The position numbers and the translations under genes are program-made. The notes beneath the pieces are model-generated. The model did not search any database and had not been told where the DNA came from. It was given only the letters and a program-made list of their open reading frames with translations. 64,000 nt of DNA from the NCBI GenBank assembly GCA_002812745.2, contig NCSJ02000008.1, positions 186,001 to 250,000 of the forward strand, given 5' to 3'. This DNA comes from Scytalidium lignicola (Eukaryota; Ascomycota; Leotiomycetes). Positions 37,984 to 49,174 of this stretch are shown here, piece by piece (the first letter of the stretch is position 1; each line of letters begins with the position of its first letter).

Positions 37984-38207
37984 TTAAGTATAATTTCTCT
38001 TAGGTTTGTTGGACATTCTTCTTCTTCTTCTTCTTCTTCTTCTTCTTCTTCTTCTTCTTTTGCCTCTTCCTCGTGTGTTTGGGGTTGGATATCTCCTTCT
38101 TTTTCTCGTTGCTCCCGTTTCCGTACGCGTACTCGTCGAGACCTCTTGGAGACCCACACCCCAACAAATGGGCCTCCGCATATAGCACAGTAACAGTCCC
38201 AACTCAT
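37984..38207 (-). pseudogene. 5' fragment of a CxxC/poly-Glu protein gene cut by the repeat block
   Basis: Reading from ATG 38207: MSWDCYCAICGGPF, then a basic stretch (RSRRVRVRKREQREK), then about 15 glutamates encoded by a GAA/TTC microsatellite (38016-38059). The CYCAICGGPF start strongly resembles the N-terminal zinc-ribbon-like motif of many fungal F-box-type or hypothetical proteins. The frame runs on into AT-rich sequence with no protein character and ends near 37,836, so only the N-terminal ~70 residues survive. The rest was lost or displaced by transposon insertion. It could instead be the true start of a highly diverged gene, but I think a broken gene is likelier. Confidence 0.5.
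38016..38059. repeat. (TTC)n microsatellite
   Basis: About 14 tandem TTC/CTT units (poly-Glu on the minus strand) inside the broken CxxC gene fragment. Confidence 0.9.
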
Positions 38208-38249
38208 GATAAAGTGCTTAAAGTTGGCGAGAGAGAGTAACAATCCCAA

Positions 38250-38799
38250 CAGTAGAAGTTAGATATTCACAGATAAATGGATACTCGCAAATATTTTCAG
38301 TTGAGAAAGTTAAAGAAAGATGGTAATCATGCGTTTGTTCAGAGTATGTAATAACCTGGAAGGGTCAGGTTTGCAATTCCTGATTTCTATGGCCTCCAAG
38401 GCTAACCCAGTCCATTCAAAAATTAACTTTCACTAAGATGAGATGACGTTAGTTTTACAGAGTCATAGTAATATGTAACCAGATTTACGCTAAGGCGCTA
38501 ATTATTTGGCACCGAAAGTGCCTTAACGATGTTCAACTTCAAGCGGTTAATACACTGTAATACGCTGTAATTATAATGTACGGTACTTTAGACATCTCGT
38601 TCATTGAAAGACTTAGGACATACTGTAAAGTCAAGATTGAATCACAACGAAATTAGAATGATTTACGATTACCTCAACACTTTGAAACATCTTCATAACG
38701 AAGACGGGTTTCACTAATGTAACTTTTAAAGTGATCAGTTATATACATATATATTATGATATAAAACAATTACTTTAACTTAACTCTTTGTAAATTATT
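38250..38799. other. Right margin of AT-rich block
   Basis: Composition recovers gradually. No open frame, repeat or RNA recognised. Contains TGTAATACGCTGTAAT-like short repetition near 38,555. Confidence 0.35.
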
Positions 38800-39003
38800 T
38801 AAACCTTATAGTACTGTCGGTTCACTTATAGCACCTAGTACAGTACATATCTGTACATAATATACTAGTTGTGCTTATTCATGGTTAAATTGTAGAAAAG
38901 GACGTAAAAGTAAAGCAAAGTTGTAAAAGCTTCACTTACTCTTATTACTTAATCAAGGCTAGTCTATACTAAACACATAAATATTACATAGGTACTAATG
39001 ATT
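38800..39003 (-). repeat. Inverted, mutated copy of the LTR-like island
   Basis: Aligns to the reverse complement of about 15,690-15,880. CTGTCGGTTCAC..TAGCAC, TAATATACTAGTTGTGCT and ATGGTT are shared. The hairpin and CACGTG segments are represented by versions with G replaced by A (ACACATAAATATTACAT against GCACGTGAATATCACGT). The two copies therefore face each other across the 23-kb block. This copy shows strong RIP-like change. Confidence 0.6.
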
Positions 39004-40223
39004 AATAATGTACTTAAGAGTAAGATTGATATTTAGTTAAAAGAATTTAATGTTGAGTTGTAATCAAAATATCTAGTCGAGGATCTTACAATCGAAATGA
39101 TAACATTTGCATAAAATGCTTTCTAAAAGGTTATACAATAATATTATAACACTATAACATTGTAAGATTAAAGATTTGAGATTATTAAAAGAAAAGTCTT
39201 TTTGCCCTTTGTAGGTTTTAGCTTTTCTTTAATGATAAATACATTGTGAATAAGTCTTATAATCTTAGCACGACGTTATGTCTTTCAAGAAGAAAAAAGG
39301 AAGCATTTCATTGTGCATAAATATACTGCCAAAACACATCATTCTATCGGTGAGGCGTTCATATGAAATCTATAAGCGTGCTTTGCTCTAATTTAAACGA
39401 CAAAAGTAAACTTTTCCCTCCCGATGACTGACGCAAAAAAATGACAGATCAGACAAGACAAGACAAGACAAAAACAAGGATCACATTCCTCAAACTTTCT
39501 ATTCCAACTCGATTTTGATGCAAAAAAANTTCAAACAAACATCCTTCTCAAACTAAGCAGCCCTCGTCGAATAGGGCGGGGTATATAAATTGATTAAATA
39601 AACAAACAAAGCAAAACGAAGCAAGCAAATACATGAAAGATCAAGCAAAAANGAGAAAATAGGATCACAAATGCGGAGAGATCCTGTTCCTGAAATGTTC
39701 CTGAGATAAAAAAAATCGTTCCTTCCACAAACTCCACACCCCTTTTTTGGTCCCAAAATTCGCCGATAATCCTCCCATACATGTAGCTTTCTACCCTTCC
39801 ACAATTTATCCATAAACAAGAGTTGTGACATATATTTACATAAATCCCTATCCAAAGTTCCAAGTCTTTTTTTGGTCGGGTTCGAGTCCAGGAGGTGATT
39901 GTAGAGACTCCAAATCTAAGGATTAGATAGGTCGGTCCCAGTCGTCCACAAAGGGAGTGTGAGAAACAAAACATCCGCATCCACATCCATATCCACATCA
40001 GTCAGAGCGTATATATATCATAGAAGATGGAGATGATAAAACTCCTTCTCTCATATAACCCCTCTCGCTCACTCGTACTTCCCTAGCGACGTGCTATTTA
40101 TTGGTCGTATCTCATTTGATTCGTAGAAAGCCGAATCATTGCAAACAATTGTATCAAAAAAACAGATATCAGAAATATAAAAACTCAACACACCAATCAG
40201 TGATCTCAGCAGCAGCAGCAGCA
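39004..40223. other. Intergenic / Ras 3' flank
   Basis: No supported gene. A 134-codon minus frame at 39,594-39,998 has no recognisable content and is crossed by an N. A four-unit AGACA tandem lies at 39,451-39,470. The part nearest 40,224 is probably the 3' UTR of the Ras-like gene and ends in a CAG-type short repeat. Confidence 0.4.
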
Positions 40224-40998
40224 TCACCAACACTTCAACTTTCTCCAAAAGCCACCCTTGCCTATCGTCTTCCCTAGAGTCATCTTCTCGCCACCAGCAG
40301 GCAACGGACTCAGTGGCGCCGTAACGGCCCTTCTGGTCCCTAATCTACCACCAGACCCCGCACTACCAAGTCCTCTGGCACCCTCGCTACCACCAGCGCT
40401 CAGAGTGGCAGCTGCCCGTCGAGCCTCAACAACCCTCCGGACAATCAAAGCAAATGTCTCTTCAATATTGACGGTATTCCTGGCACTAGTCTCCATGAAG
40501 CCGCAACCTCTGGTTCTGGCCCAGTCCAGGCCAACCTGAGCTGGCACCTGTCTACTCTCCTGCAAATCGCATTTGTTCCCCGCAACGATCTTGACCGGTT
40601 TCACCCAGCCATCTGTACTGCCATTGCCATTGTCATTTTTCTTATTCCCGGCGGCCCAAGCATCCATGCGCGTCTCCGTCTCGATGTCTATCAAGTCGTT
40701 GAAATAGGCCAGTTGGTCTAAACTGTTGGTACTGGTAATGTCATAGACGAGCAGGAAGGCATCGCTGCGGAGGTTGCTACTGGCCCACATACCACGGTAC
40801 TCCTCTTGGCCGGCCGTGTCGGTCAGGTTGAGGTGGTAGGTAGCACCGTCAATTCGGCGCGTAATGCTGTACGAGTCCTCGATGGTTGGGTCGTACTCGT
40901 GGGTCCATTGCGAGCGAACTAGACGCAGAGTAATGCTAGATTTACCGCAGCCGCCATCACCACATATGGTTATGGATATTTTTTNCCGGAATGTCCAT
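40224..40998 (-). CDS. Ras-like small GTPase (Ras/Rsr1-like)
   Basis: ATG at 40998, stop at 40224. The single N at 40985, after a T run, must be ignored for the frame to stay open; then the gene encodes 257 aa. The GTPase motifs are complete: P-loop GDGGCGKSS (~13-21), switch I YDPTIEDSY (~35-43, effector loop of the Ras/Rap type), switch II DTAGQEEYRG (~60-69), NKCD (base recognition) and ETSAR (G5). An insert rich in Asn/Gly lies before the NKCD motif. A long Ala/Gly/Arg-rich C-terminal extension ends KLKCW, so it has one cysteine but no canonical CAAX box. Family members act at the plasma membrane in polarity and signalling; the exact subfamily is not settled. Without a CAAX box, membrane attachment would have to be unusual or absent. 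Confidence 0.85.
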
Positions 40999-43866
40999 GG
41001 TTGTGGATATTTGTGTGTGTTTGTGTTTATATGTTGTGTATGGAGTGAGTGAGTGAGCGAGTTTTGTGAAGAAGTAAAGTGTAGACGGAAATGCTAGATG
41101 GCACGGTGGGTTACTCTTGTGTTTTGTAGTCGTAGTCGTGGTTGGTATATCGCAAGATCAAATTGAAGAAATTTCAATTATAAAGAGCTGCGTGTAACCC
41201 TTGTATGGTTGCCGCTGTCCGTCCTTGTCTATCAGACTCCAATCCAAAGGAACTCCTAGACTGTCTGTCCAAAGTAAAGCAAGAGCGAAACCAGCTCCTC
41301 TTTTATCGCGACGACACCGACCTCGACGACAATGTCTCCCCCTCTCTTGCCTGTCTCATATGCAAGGACCAAAAACTGGAATAGGAATGCGATGGATGAA
41401 AGACCCGCGCGAAACAAATAACCCCTCCAAAAAAGGAAAGAAAGTTTGTCGCGTTTTCAGCTCAACGATGGAGACGGTGAATGGGGGATCCAAAAGTAAA
41501 ACAGCAAGTTTGTCCAACCAAAGGATCCGCGTCTTTTCTTTTCCTTTCCCGCTCTTTTCTTCTTCTTCTTCTTCTTCTTTCTTTCTATTTCTTGTTCCGC
41601 AAATTCTGCACTGCGAAAAGCGTCGGACGAAAATAAAAGCGTAAGGTTCGAGTCGATTCGCGATATTCCTGTGTAACTCAGGTACGTTATGCGGGCGAGC
41701 ACAGCTTCGGCACCGAATCAGGATCGGATCGCAAAATGCGATAACCAAAACAACAAAAAAAAAAGTGTCGCGGAGAGCTGAGACAGGGGAGAAATAAAAT
41801 AGATATTAAAGTATTAAAGTCTGGATCGATGGATCGAAAAGTTGTAGATAGAAGAGAGGACGAATTGCTGATGCACGCGCAAAACACCTTTTCTCTTCCC
41901 AGCCCTGTTTCCCTTTTTGTGTGGTATCTTCCTTTTCTCTTTCCCCTTTTGGCGATGCTGGGGGAGAGAATCCAAGAATGAAACAGAGGGAAAACAGGCG
42001 ATTGAGACCAGTTGGATGTATTGCAGGTGGGACGATGAATGGAAACCCCGAGGAACCTAAGAAGAGGAATAGAGGAAGATAGAGAGAGAGAGACAGAGGG
42101 AGAAGTAAAGATTAGCTTATTATTATCGAGCAAGTATTAGTATGTATTAATTCAAGGTCAAAGAGTTTTGGGGAAGAAGGGATGGCAGAGATGGGCGGCG
42201 TGCGCCAGGCGCATTGGATTGGATTGATGCCGAGGGCAAAGGGGGGAGAGAGGAAGAGAGAGCAGAAAGGCGGTCCGTCCGCTTTGAGCACCATGTGTTT
42301 TTGTTGTTTTTGTTTTTCTGCTCGCCCCGCTCCTTCCCTTCCCGCTCCTTTTTTTTTNCTGCAGGTGCCAGATCCAGTTGACAGCTGCCATTCGCTTCCT
42401 GACATCTAAGACCAACTAGTCAGTCAGTAGTATTCGTCCGTGTGGTGAGAGTTGCAGTTTTGCATGCCAAATGGTCTGGCTGGTTATCCATGGCTTTAGA
42501 GTAGTAGTCGTCAGACTCGAGTCAGAGTCAGAGCGTACAGCGTTGAAGCCGTCACCTCTCTGCTGCTTTGCGCTTGGATTCTCCTTTCTCGGCCAGTTTC
42601 AACGGTGATCATGGCACGAATCCCTATCGCATACACATCTCTTACTTCTCCATCACCAACAGAACATGCAAAAAAGCAAATGCCCATATGTATGACTCCG
42701 TACTGCATGCAGCATGGAATCTGGGAATTCCATAATGTCTGACATCAGCATCTCACGTTGTCGCATCTAATAACTTACTGTACTGTACTGTAAATGTTGT
42801 CTCTTGTCTCTTGCCTCTTTCTGGTCTTGCTCTCCTCTGCTCCTGTAACTGAGTCGGAGGGTTCCGCGGGTCCGCCGTCGCAGCGTTACACTGCAGCCAG
42901 CACTGGACCGTGCACTCGAGGGGTCATCCTGGTAGGTGCCCGGCTTATGTAACCCATAACGCAATCTCCCCCTCGCGTTTGTCTTTCTCTCCTCTTTTTA
43001 CTGTGTAACTTAACTAAGCCGTGATACACATGACTAATTTAAAAGGAATCTCGTGAGAGAGAAAAGACTTGCTCTTACAGTTTTTATTTTTTAAAGACCA
43101 TTTTAATCACTCTCATACTCTCTCCAGGTCCATCCATGATTAAATGAAAAAAAAATAACTTTTTTTTTGTTCTATCGCAACGAGGGCTTGTCACAGACCG
43201 AGACAAAGGCTCAGGGCCACGCGGATGAGAGCCTCTCACGCCTCGCTCGCACCTGCATTAGCGGTGGTGCGCACGTCGTACGGCTCAAGGTCGCATTTTC
43301 ATTTAAATTATTGGGTGTGACTTTGATCTGCCAGCTTACTTCTCGCTTACAGTAGCACAGTTTGGAGTCGCCGAACTTTCTCTTCACCAAATGTGACGTG
43401 ATTAAAACTCGAAGAAAGTTAGATATCGACCAATGATTAGCAGAGTCAGGATGATTGGAAACATATCTCTTTTTGGGGATCAAAGTATGCCAATCTAATA
43501 AAACATCAATATACCATCACATACTATATATACAGTACATGCTATTATCTAACCTCAAGTAATAAAGCTCTTCTCTATCCCTCTAGACATTCTCTTCCTC
43601 CTCCTGTTGTCTTGCCGTCTTTACAAAAATCGAGTGGTGTTTGATTAAATACTGTCCCCCAATAGTCCCTAATACACAGACATCTCAGTCCTTTCCTCAT
43701 CCCTCATCCCTCATCCCTTACCCCCTCCATACCCTATTACCATACCATTTTTCCTGGTCTATACATTTTATACACGTACAACAATCTAAGAATCCAAACC
43801 ATCCTTCCAAACATGAAATATCCTACAAATCCAGTTCTAGTCCTCCTAGCTAGCAATGGAAATTCC
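40999..43866. other. Long intergenic region with pyrimidine tracts
   Basis: About 2.9 kb between the start of the Ras-like gene and the 3' end of the mitochondrial IF-2 gene. It has T/C-rich tracts, a (TCT)n microsatellite at 41,556-41,579 and three tandem TCATCCC units at 43,697-43,717. N characters follow a T run near 42,358. The long T/C-rich DNA upstream of the Ras start suggests an extended 5' leader. Several 60-150-codon frames on both strands overlap one another and none has a domain. Confidence 0.4.
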
Positions 43867-46800
43867 TCACAAGTACCGCTTCTCCTCCTTCACCTCGTAC
43901 GACTGCACTTTGTCGCCAACCTGGAAATCAAACCAGTTTTCGAAGCCCACGCCGCACTCCATACCTTTGCTGGCTTCCGTAATGTCTTTCTTGACGTTCT
44001 TAAGCGATGCTAGTGATCCTGTGTGCGTGTCACAAATTAGTACCAGCCTTTGTGCCTAATTAAATTTATATCAAACGAAATGGGTGTCTGCCTACCATCA
44101 AAAATCTTCTCTCCCCCTCTCAACACTCGAACCTTAGCCCCCTTGTTCACTGTCCCGTTTCGAATCTTGCATCCCGCAATGCTCTTCTGCTGCCGCCCTT
44201 TGACCGTAATCTCGAAGGTTTGTGCAATCTCTGCCTCTCCCAGCACCCGCTGTGTAACCAATGGTGGAAGATGCTCAGACAACTTCTCCTTCACATCGTC
44301 CACGAGCCTGTAGATGATATTGTGATCTAGAATGCCCACCTTGGCAGCTTCGGCTTGTCGAGAGATGTTGCCATCAATTGGAGTATTGAAGTTGATGATA
44401 TACCCCTTGGCTGTGGCGGCGTGTTCAATGTCCCATTCTGAGATTTGTCCTACCCCTGAGCGAAGAATATAAGGACGAACCTCTGCATTGCCGATGGCAG
44501 CCACACTGTCAACCACTGCTTCCACCGAGCCACTAACGTCGCCTTTGATGATGAAGTGAATTTGTTTTGGCCCCCCAACTTCTGCTGCTGGTGCTACATC
44601 AGCACTTTCAGCACCTTCGGCATCGACCTCCCCTTCTTTCTTCTCTCGTCCGCGAGCTTCTTGCTGAAGTCGCCTGGTCTCATTGATCGCTTCCATATCA
44701 TCTGCCATCTTGTCGCGTTCCTCCTTTTCGAGCCGGTACTCCACTACACTCTTAGCTTTGCCTTCATCTGGAGCTTGTATAACTTCATCTCCAGCAAGCG
44801 GCTGTTCTCGCCAGCCGTCAATCTCCACTGGAGTACCGGGGCCAGCTGCCGAAATCTCCACACCAGCGGAGTTCCGTAAGCATCTTATTCGTGCCCAGGT
44901 TTTGCCGGCGACAATATAATCACCCGGCCGCATCGTACCCCTCTTGACGAGAACAGTCGCAACTTTACCCACAGCCTTAATGCTAGCCTCAATGATCCAT
45001 CCCTCAGCTTGCCCATCCGTCTCAGAGCGCATATCAAGGATCTCAGATAACGTCAAAACAGACTCTTCGAGATCCTCCATGCCTTGCCCAGTCTTGCCAC
45101 TGACACAAACAACTTGTGTATCACCGCCATAGTCTTCAACGTCTACACCATGTCGAGCTAAATCTTGTTTGACTCGCTCAACGTTGGCATCTTCCTTGTC
45201 GATCTTGTTAATTGCAACAATGATTGGTACTCTGGCAGCCTTGGCATGATTGATGGCTTCAATCGTTTGAGGTTTGACACTATCATCAGCGGCAACTACG
45301 AGAACAACAATATCTGTAACATTAGCGCCTCGTTGCCGCATACTAAGGAATGCAGCATGGCCTGGTGTGTCGAGGAAAGTAATGGTCCTTCCAGATTGTA
45401 GGGGTACCGAAAACGCTCCTATGTGCTGTGTGATCCCTCCATGTTCTGTTGCGGCAACTGATGACTTTCGGAGCCAGTCAAGGAGAGTTGTTTTTCCATG
45501 GTCAACGTGTCCCATAATAGTCACAACTGGAGGTCTTTGTGGTAGCACGGATGGATCTTCAGGCTCTGGCCTCGCCTTTAAATCCTCGGACTCTCCTCGG
45601 TCAATAATAGGCTCGAAATTATATTCTTGAGCAATAAGCCCGGCGTTCTCTGCGTTCACGATGTGACTAGGGTTTGTTGCTTCAAATCCCAATTCTTCCA
45701 TCTTGACCACAAAATCTTCAAGTCGAACTTTCAGCGCCACAGCCAAATTTGACACGCTGATGTATTCAGGTAACAGTATTGGAGTTGGCGCTGCAGCTTT
45801 CTTAGCAGCCTTTTCTGCTTTGCGTTGTCTCCTTAGCTCTGCTCTCCTCGCAGCCTCTCGGTCTTCTTCATTTTCCGCACCGTCCTCGATAAATTGCTGA
45901 CGTCTCCTAGCTTTATCTCTATCACGACCTTTTGGTATCTCAGTATAGCTGGCTTTCTTAGTACTAGCATCTCTGCCACCACGCTTGGACTCTTTGCTCC
46001 TAGGTCCCTCATCTTTCTCTAGTGATTCCGTGTACTTCTTTCGAGTTTCGTCTCTGGTAACCTCTTCCCGCTTCATACTAAGGGGACTAAATCGTACTGT
46101 ACGCTCTATAGCAGGTGGTTTCTCCACAACTTCTTGTCTGGATATGCCTGATTCTTGGGATTTCTGGTGTAAAAGTACATCATTTTTGCGATATTTTGTG
46201 CCTGAAGGACGCCTACTTTCTTGAGACATATCGTGAATTTCCGCCGTCTTCGCAGAGACAGCCTGTGTTTGCGCAGCAGGACCTTTACTTGAAGGTAGCG
46301 TAGAGTCCCTCTTGAAAAGTGAATACGATGCAGCACCTAATGGTTCATAACCCTTAGTAGAACTCTCTCTGCGAGCACGTGCTGCTGCAAAAGCATCATC
46401 TTGTGGTTGTGGTTGTTCATGAGAAGTTGGTTCATTTCGCTTCCTTAACATGTTCCATGTAGCAGGTTTCTCATCATTCTGTGATTCACGCTGGTACTCG
46501 ATTCGGGAAACAATGCTCGACTGGGGGTGTTTTGGTTGTACTGGGTCAATTCTGCCAGCAGAAGGAAACTTTCTGATAGTGAAACTGCCGTGTCTACTCT
46601 TAACTTCAGTCTTGCGATTGTGGACCGGAGCAGTTCTAGTTCTGTCGGCTGATCTCTCAGTATTGGCGGGCTTCTCCACATCTGTTTGAGGAAGAGGCCG
46701 CCCTGCACGCGTATTTTCCGGTCCAGCACCCGCATGAACCTTGATTGGCCTTTGTTGAGATTGTTTCGTGCTTTCTAACATAAACTCCCTTGCTCGCTGC

Positions 46801-47262
46801 TCATGTGGTAGAAGGTCGGGGGGGCTTTGACTAGAGTTTGAATTTTGTTCCATACCACCAGCCGGTTCACTTGCTCTTTCTATACCATTTGTATAGATAT
46901 CTCCAGTAGATGTAGGTATTGGAATTGATGATGGTATTCCTCCGTTTCCAAAAGATGGTTTACCCCAGGAAGGGGCAGATGACGCATTTGCATTAGCAAA
47001 TCCTCGGCCCCATGTAGCTCCAATTGCTTGTTCACTACCATCCTCACTCTGGCATAGAGCTTCTCCAGTGGCAGGAGGGTTCCAATTTGATCGAGAAGAT
47101 CGGATGAAACGACGTTGAACATAAGATGATCTCCGAGTGGTACCAAGTCGATGTGCACAAAATGCGCAGAGGGATTCACCCGCAGGCTCCTAAATATAAT
47201 TCAGCATGTTGCATCAATACAAATATCTGACAACTCACCCTCAAAAGCTTGCGTCCACTCAT
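43867..47262 (-). CDS. IFM1: Mitochondrial translation initiation factor IF-2
   Basis: Three exons on the minus strand: 47239-47262, 44096-47189 and 43867-44018. Introns are 49 bp (GTGAGT...TTTAG) and 77 bp (GTAGGC...ACACAG). Spliced product is 1,089 aa. The short first exon and the next ~40 residues are Arg/Ser-rich (MSGRKLL, then [10 protein letters not shown]), which fits a mitochondrial presequence. A long disordered, charged linker follows to ~470. Then come the IF2_N domain (~482-532, [15 protein letters not shown]) and the GTPase: G1 GHVDHGKT (~568-575), G2 GGITQHIG, G3 DTPGH (~615-619), G4 NKID (~669-672). Domain II and the C-terminal domains III-IV follow ([17 protein letters not shown], then GKIFD.., ending KEEKRYL). 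The factor places fMet-tRNA on the small mitochondrial ribosomal subunit with GTP. The last intron splits a Gly codon near the C-terminus. Confidence 0.93.
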
Positions 47263-47430
47263 TGTATATCGAACGGCTGATGCGGAGTACAAATTAAAAA
47301 GACGCTGAAGTGATGGTCTCCAGATACCCAGAAAATAAAAAACTCCGGAATTTGCCGAGATCCTGACGAGTTACAGTTCCTTATCAGCGATCGAGCCACA
47401 ACCCCCTCAAAATATCAATTTGAGGACACA
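47263..47430. promoter_or_regulatory. Shared divergent promoter, IFM1 and membrane-protein gene
   Basis: Only 168 bp separate the two start codons, which point away from one another, so both genes must share this regulatory interval. No TATA box is evident. Co-expression is inferred. Confidence 0.6.
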
Positions 47431-48493
47431 ATGCCTCCTAAGTCCAAATCCAAGGCGCGTGTCTTCAGCAAAACTACGACAAAACCGACAGCGCCTCCGT
47501 CAATTGGGCCTCCTGAGCCATATAAACCCGCCCCTAAAAAGCTCGAACCTTTCCTAAAGTTGTTATCGGACAACCATGTCTACATCACGCATATCGATAC
47601 AAAGCCCAGGGATCATAAGGCGAAGATATTCGCCGTCCCCGTAGCTATGAATGTAGTAATAATCGGGCTATTATTATGGCGCATATCGGTCGTTGGACCC
47701 TTTTACATGAAGATCTGCTTTTCGATGATGGGCAAATACAACGAGACGACTATAAACCCCAACGTCCTTCCCCTGAACGAAATTAGTAAAGAGATTCTGC
47801 GCCGAGCTGGATCGTTCCTGATTGATCTATTCCTCTACATCTTTGTGTGGCCATGGCCGAGGGAATTTTTTNATCGGCTGGAGGGATGGCAGTCCGACTG
47901 CTTGGCGATTCGGACTCGGGTTCAGGGATAAGGATATCATTGTGCGGAGAAGCAGGAAATGGGATCGAGAGATCAAAAATCCTTTGGAAGAAGAAAATGG
48001 GAAAAATTTGATTCTTCAAACTGTTGGCAAGGCTGTGGATCAGGCTTGGATGCATGACAGGACTGGATATCTGATGTTGAACCGTGAATGGGACTTGGAT
48101 TGGAAAGTCATTGTCAAAGCAACGAAGCTTGTAGATCGGGGGACTCTATCCATTAACGATTTCAAGACGACAATCCTGGTTCACAGCAAGGAGTTTGGCT
48201 GGATGATCATTGAGACCCCTGAAGCTTCAGGCAGCGTAAAAGAGGAGGAAAGTCGGGCGAAGATCGTTGCTTTCAAGGATGAATTAACGGCAATGGGAAA
48301 AGAGAACCTCTTTTTTCGCTGGATTGAATTAGTTCAGTTCGAGTTATCAGGGCCCAATGGTTCCGGGCCTGAACAGCAACTACAGACGATGCGTAAGGCT
48401 AAAAAGATGTTCGAAGATCAAGGCGTTGACTTTGAAAAGTTCTGGGATAAAGTCGGAGGTCCAGGAGGAATGCCTGGTATGGAGGATATATAA
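47431..48493 (+). CDS. Conserved two-helix membrane protein, function unknown
   Basis: ATG at 47431. The frame breaks exactly at the N at 47872, which follows six T; dropping that one base joins both halves into a single 353-aa protein (reading ...WPWPREFFIGWRDGSPTAWR...). The N-terminus (1-45) is basic and Pro/Lys-rich (MPPKSKSKARVF). Two probable membrane helices lie at ~68-90 (VAMNVVIIGLLLWRISVVG) and ~129-147 (FLIDLFLYIFVWPWP). A soluble C-terminal domain carries FRDKDIIVRRSRKWD and MLNREWDLDWKVIV; it ends GGPGGMPGMEDI. I recognise it as a protein conserved in filamentous fungi but know no function. An ER or mitochondrial membrane location is possible. The divergent promoter with IFM1 hints at, but does not prove, a mitochondrial role. 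Confidence 0.8.
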
Positions 48494-49174
48494 ATGTATG
48501 GATATAAATAGGTAATGAATATTCACACTGTCCTTGGCCTATTGGTAAGGACAACTAGCAAAAAAANGCACTGTACAACATCGTCTCTTAGCATTCATAA
48601 GCTTTGGCATCTACCTTGCTCTTTCGGTAGTTCATATTCTAGTGACCTAGTATTATGGCTTAGTCTCAGACTGCTTGTAACATTAAGAAAAATAGATTTT
48701 GATTTTGATTTTGATTTCATCATAGAGTTACTTAGAGTATCACGAAATAATATACCCCAACAGACCGCACATATTAATTAATGCTGACAATAATTTTTAT
48801 ATTTCCAGCACTAGAAACTCAAACCCAGTTCTACTTAAACAAATAACACCTATGCAAGCCCTAAAATGATCACGTTCTCGCTCCTTGTAATGCCAGTCCT
48901 TCCTAATGTTTGGCCCCACCTTTTTATATGATATTTTAATGTTCCAGCTCCTCAAAGGATTTTCCCATGCTTTAGCCCCCACCTATAATGCTTCCACCCA
49001 TTGTATACCCCCAATGCTTTAAAATATAGAAATGCAAGAATGCATGCTAAAAGCCCAATAAATGATGCTGCCGACAAAGCAATTGAACACGGTGTTTATT
49101 AATGCAACCAGACCCGTTCTCCGTTTCAACAAATTTCAAACCTACCTTTTTCCAATCCCCTCCCCNGCCGAGAA
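48494..49174. other. Convergent intergenic region
   Basis: Between two convergent genes; holds both 3' ends. Contains a GATTTT hexamer repeat (48,695-48,717) and an N at about 48,567. No gene seen. Confidence 0.4.

Noticed and set aside
39878..39889. B-box-like GGGTTCGAGTCC, possible tRNA
   Set aside because: No A-box at the correct distance upstream and no cloverleaf; no tRNA genes are supported anywhere in the window.
39594..39998. 134-codon minus-strand frame
   Set aside because: Crossed by an N, no recognisable domain, lies where the Ras-like gene 3' UTR is expected.
44556..46689. Several 60-118-codon plus-strand frames
   Set aside because: Antisense shadows of the mitochondrial IF-2 coding sequence.
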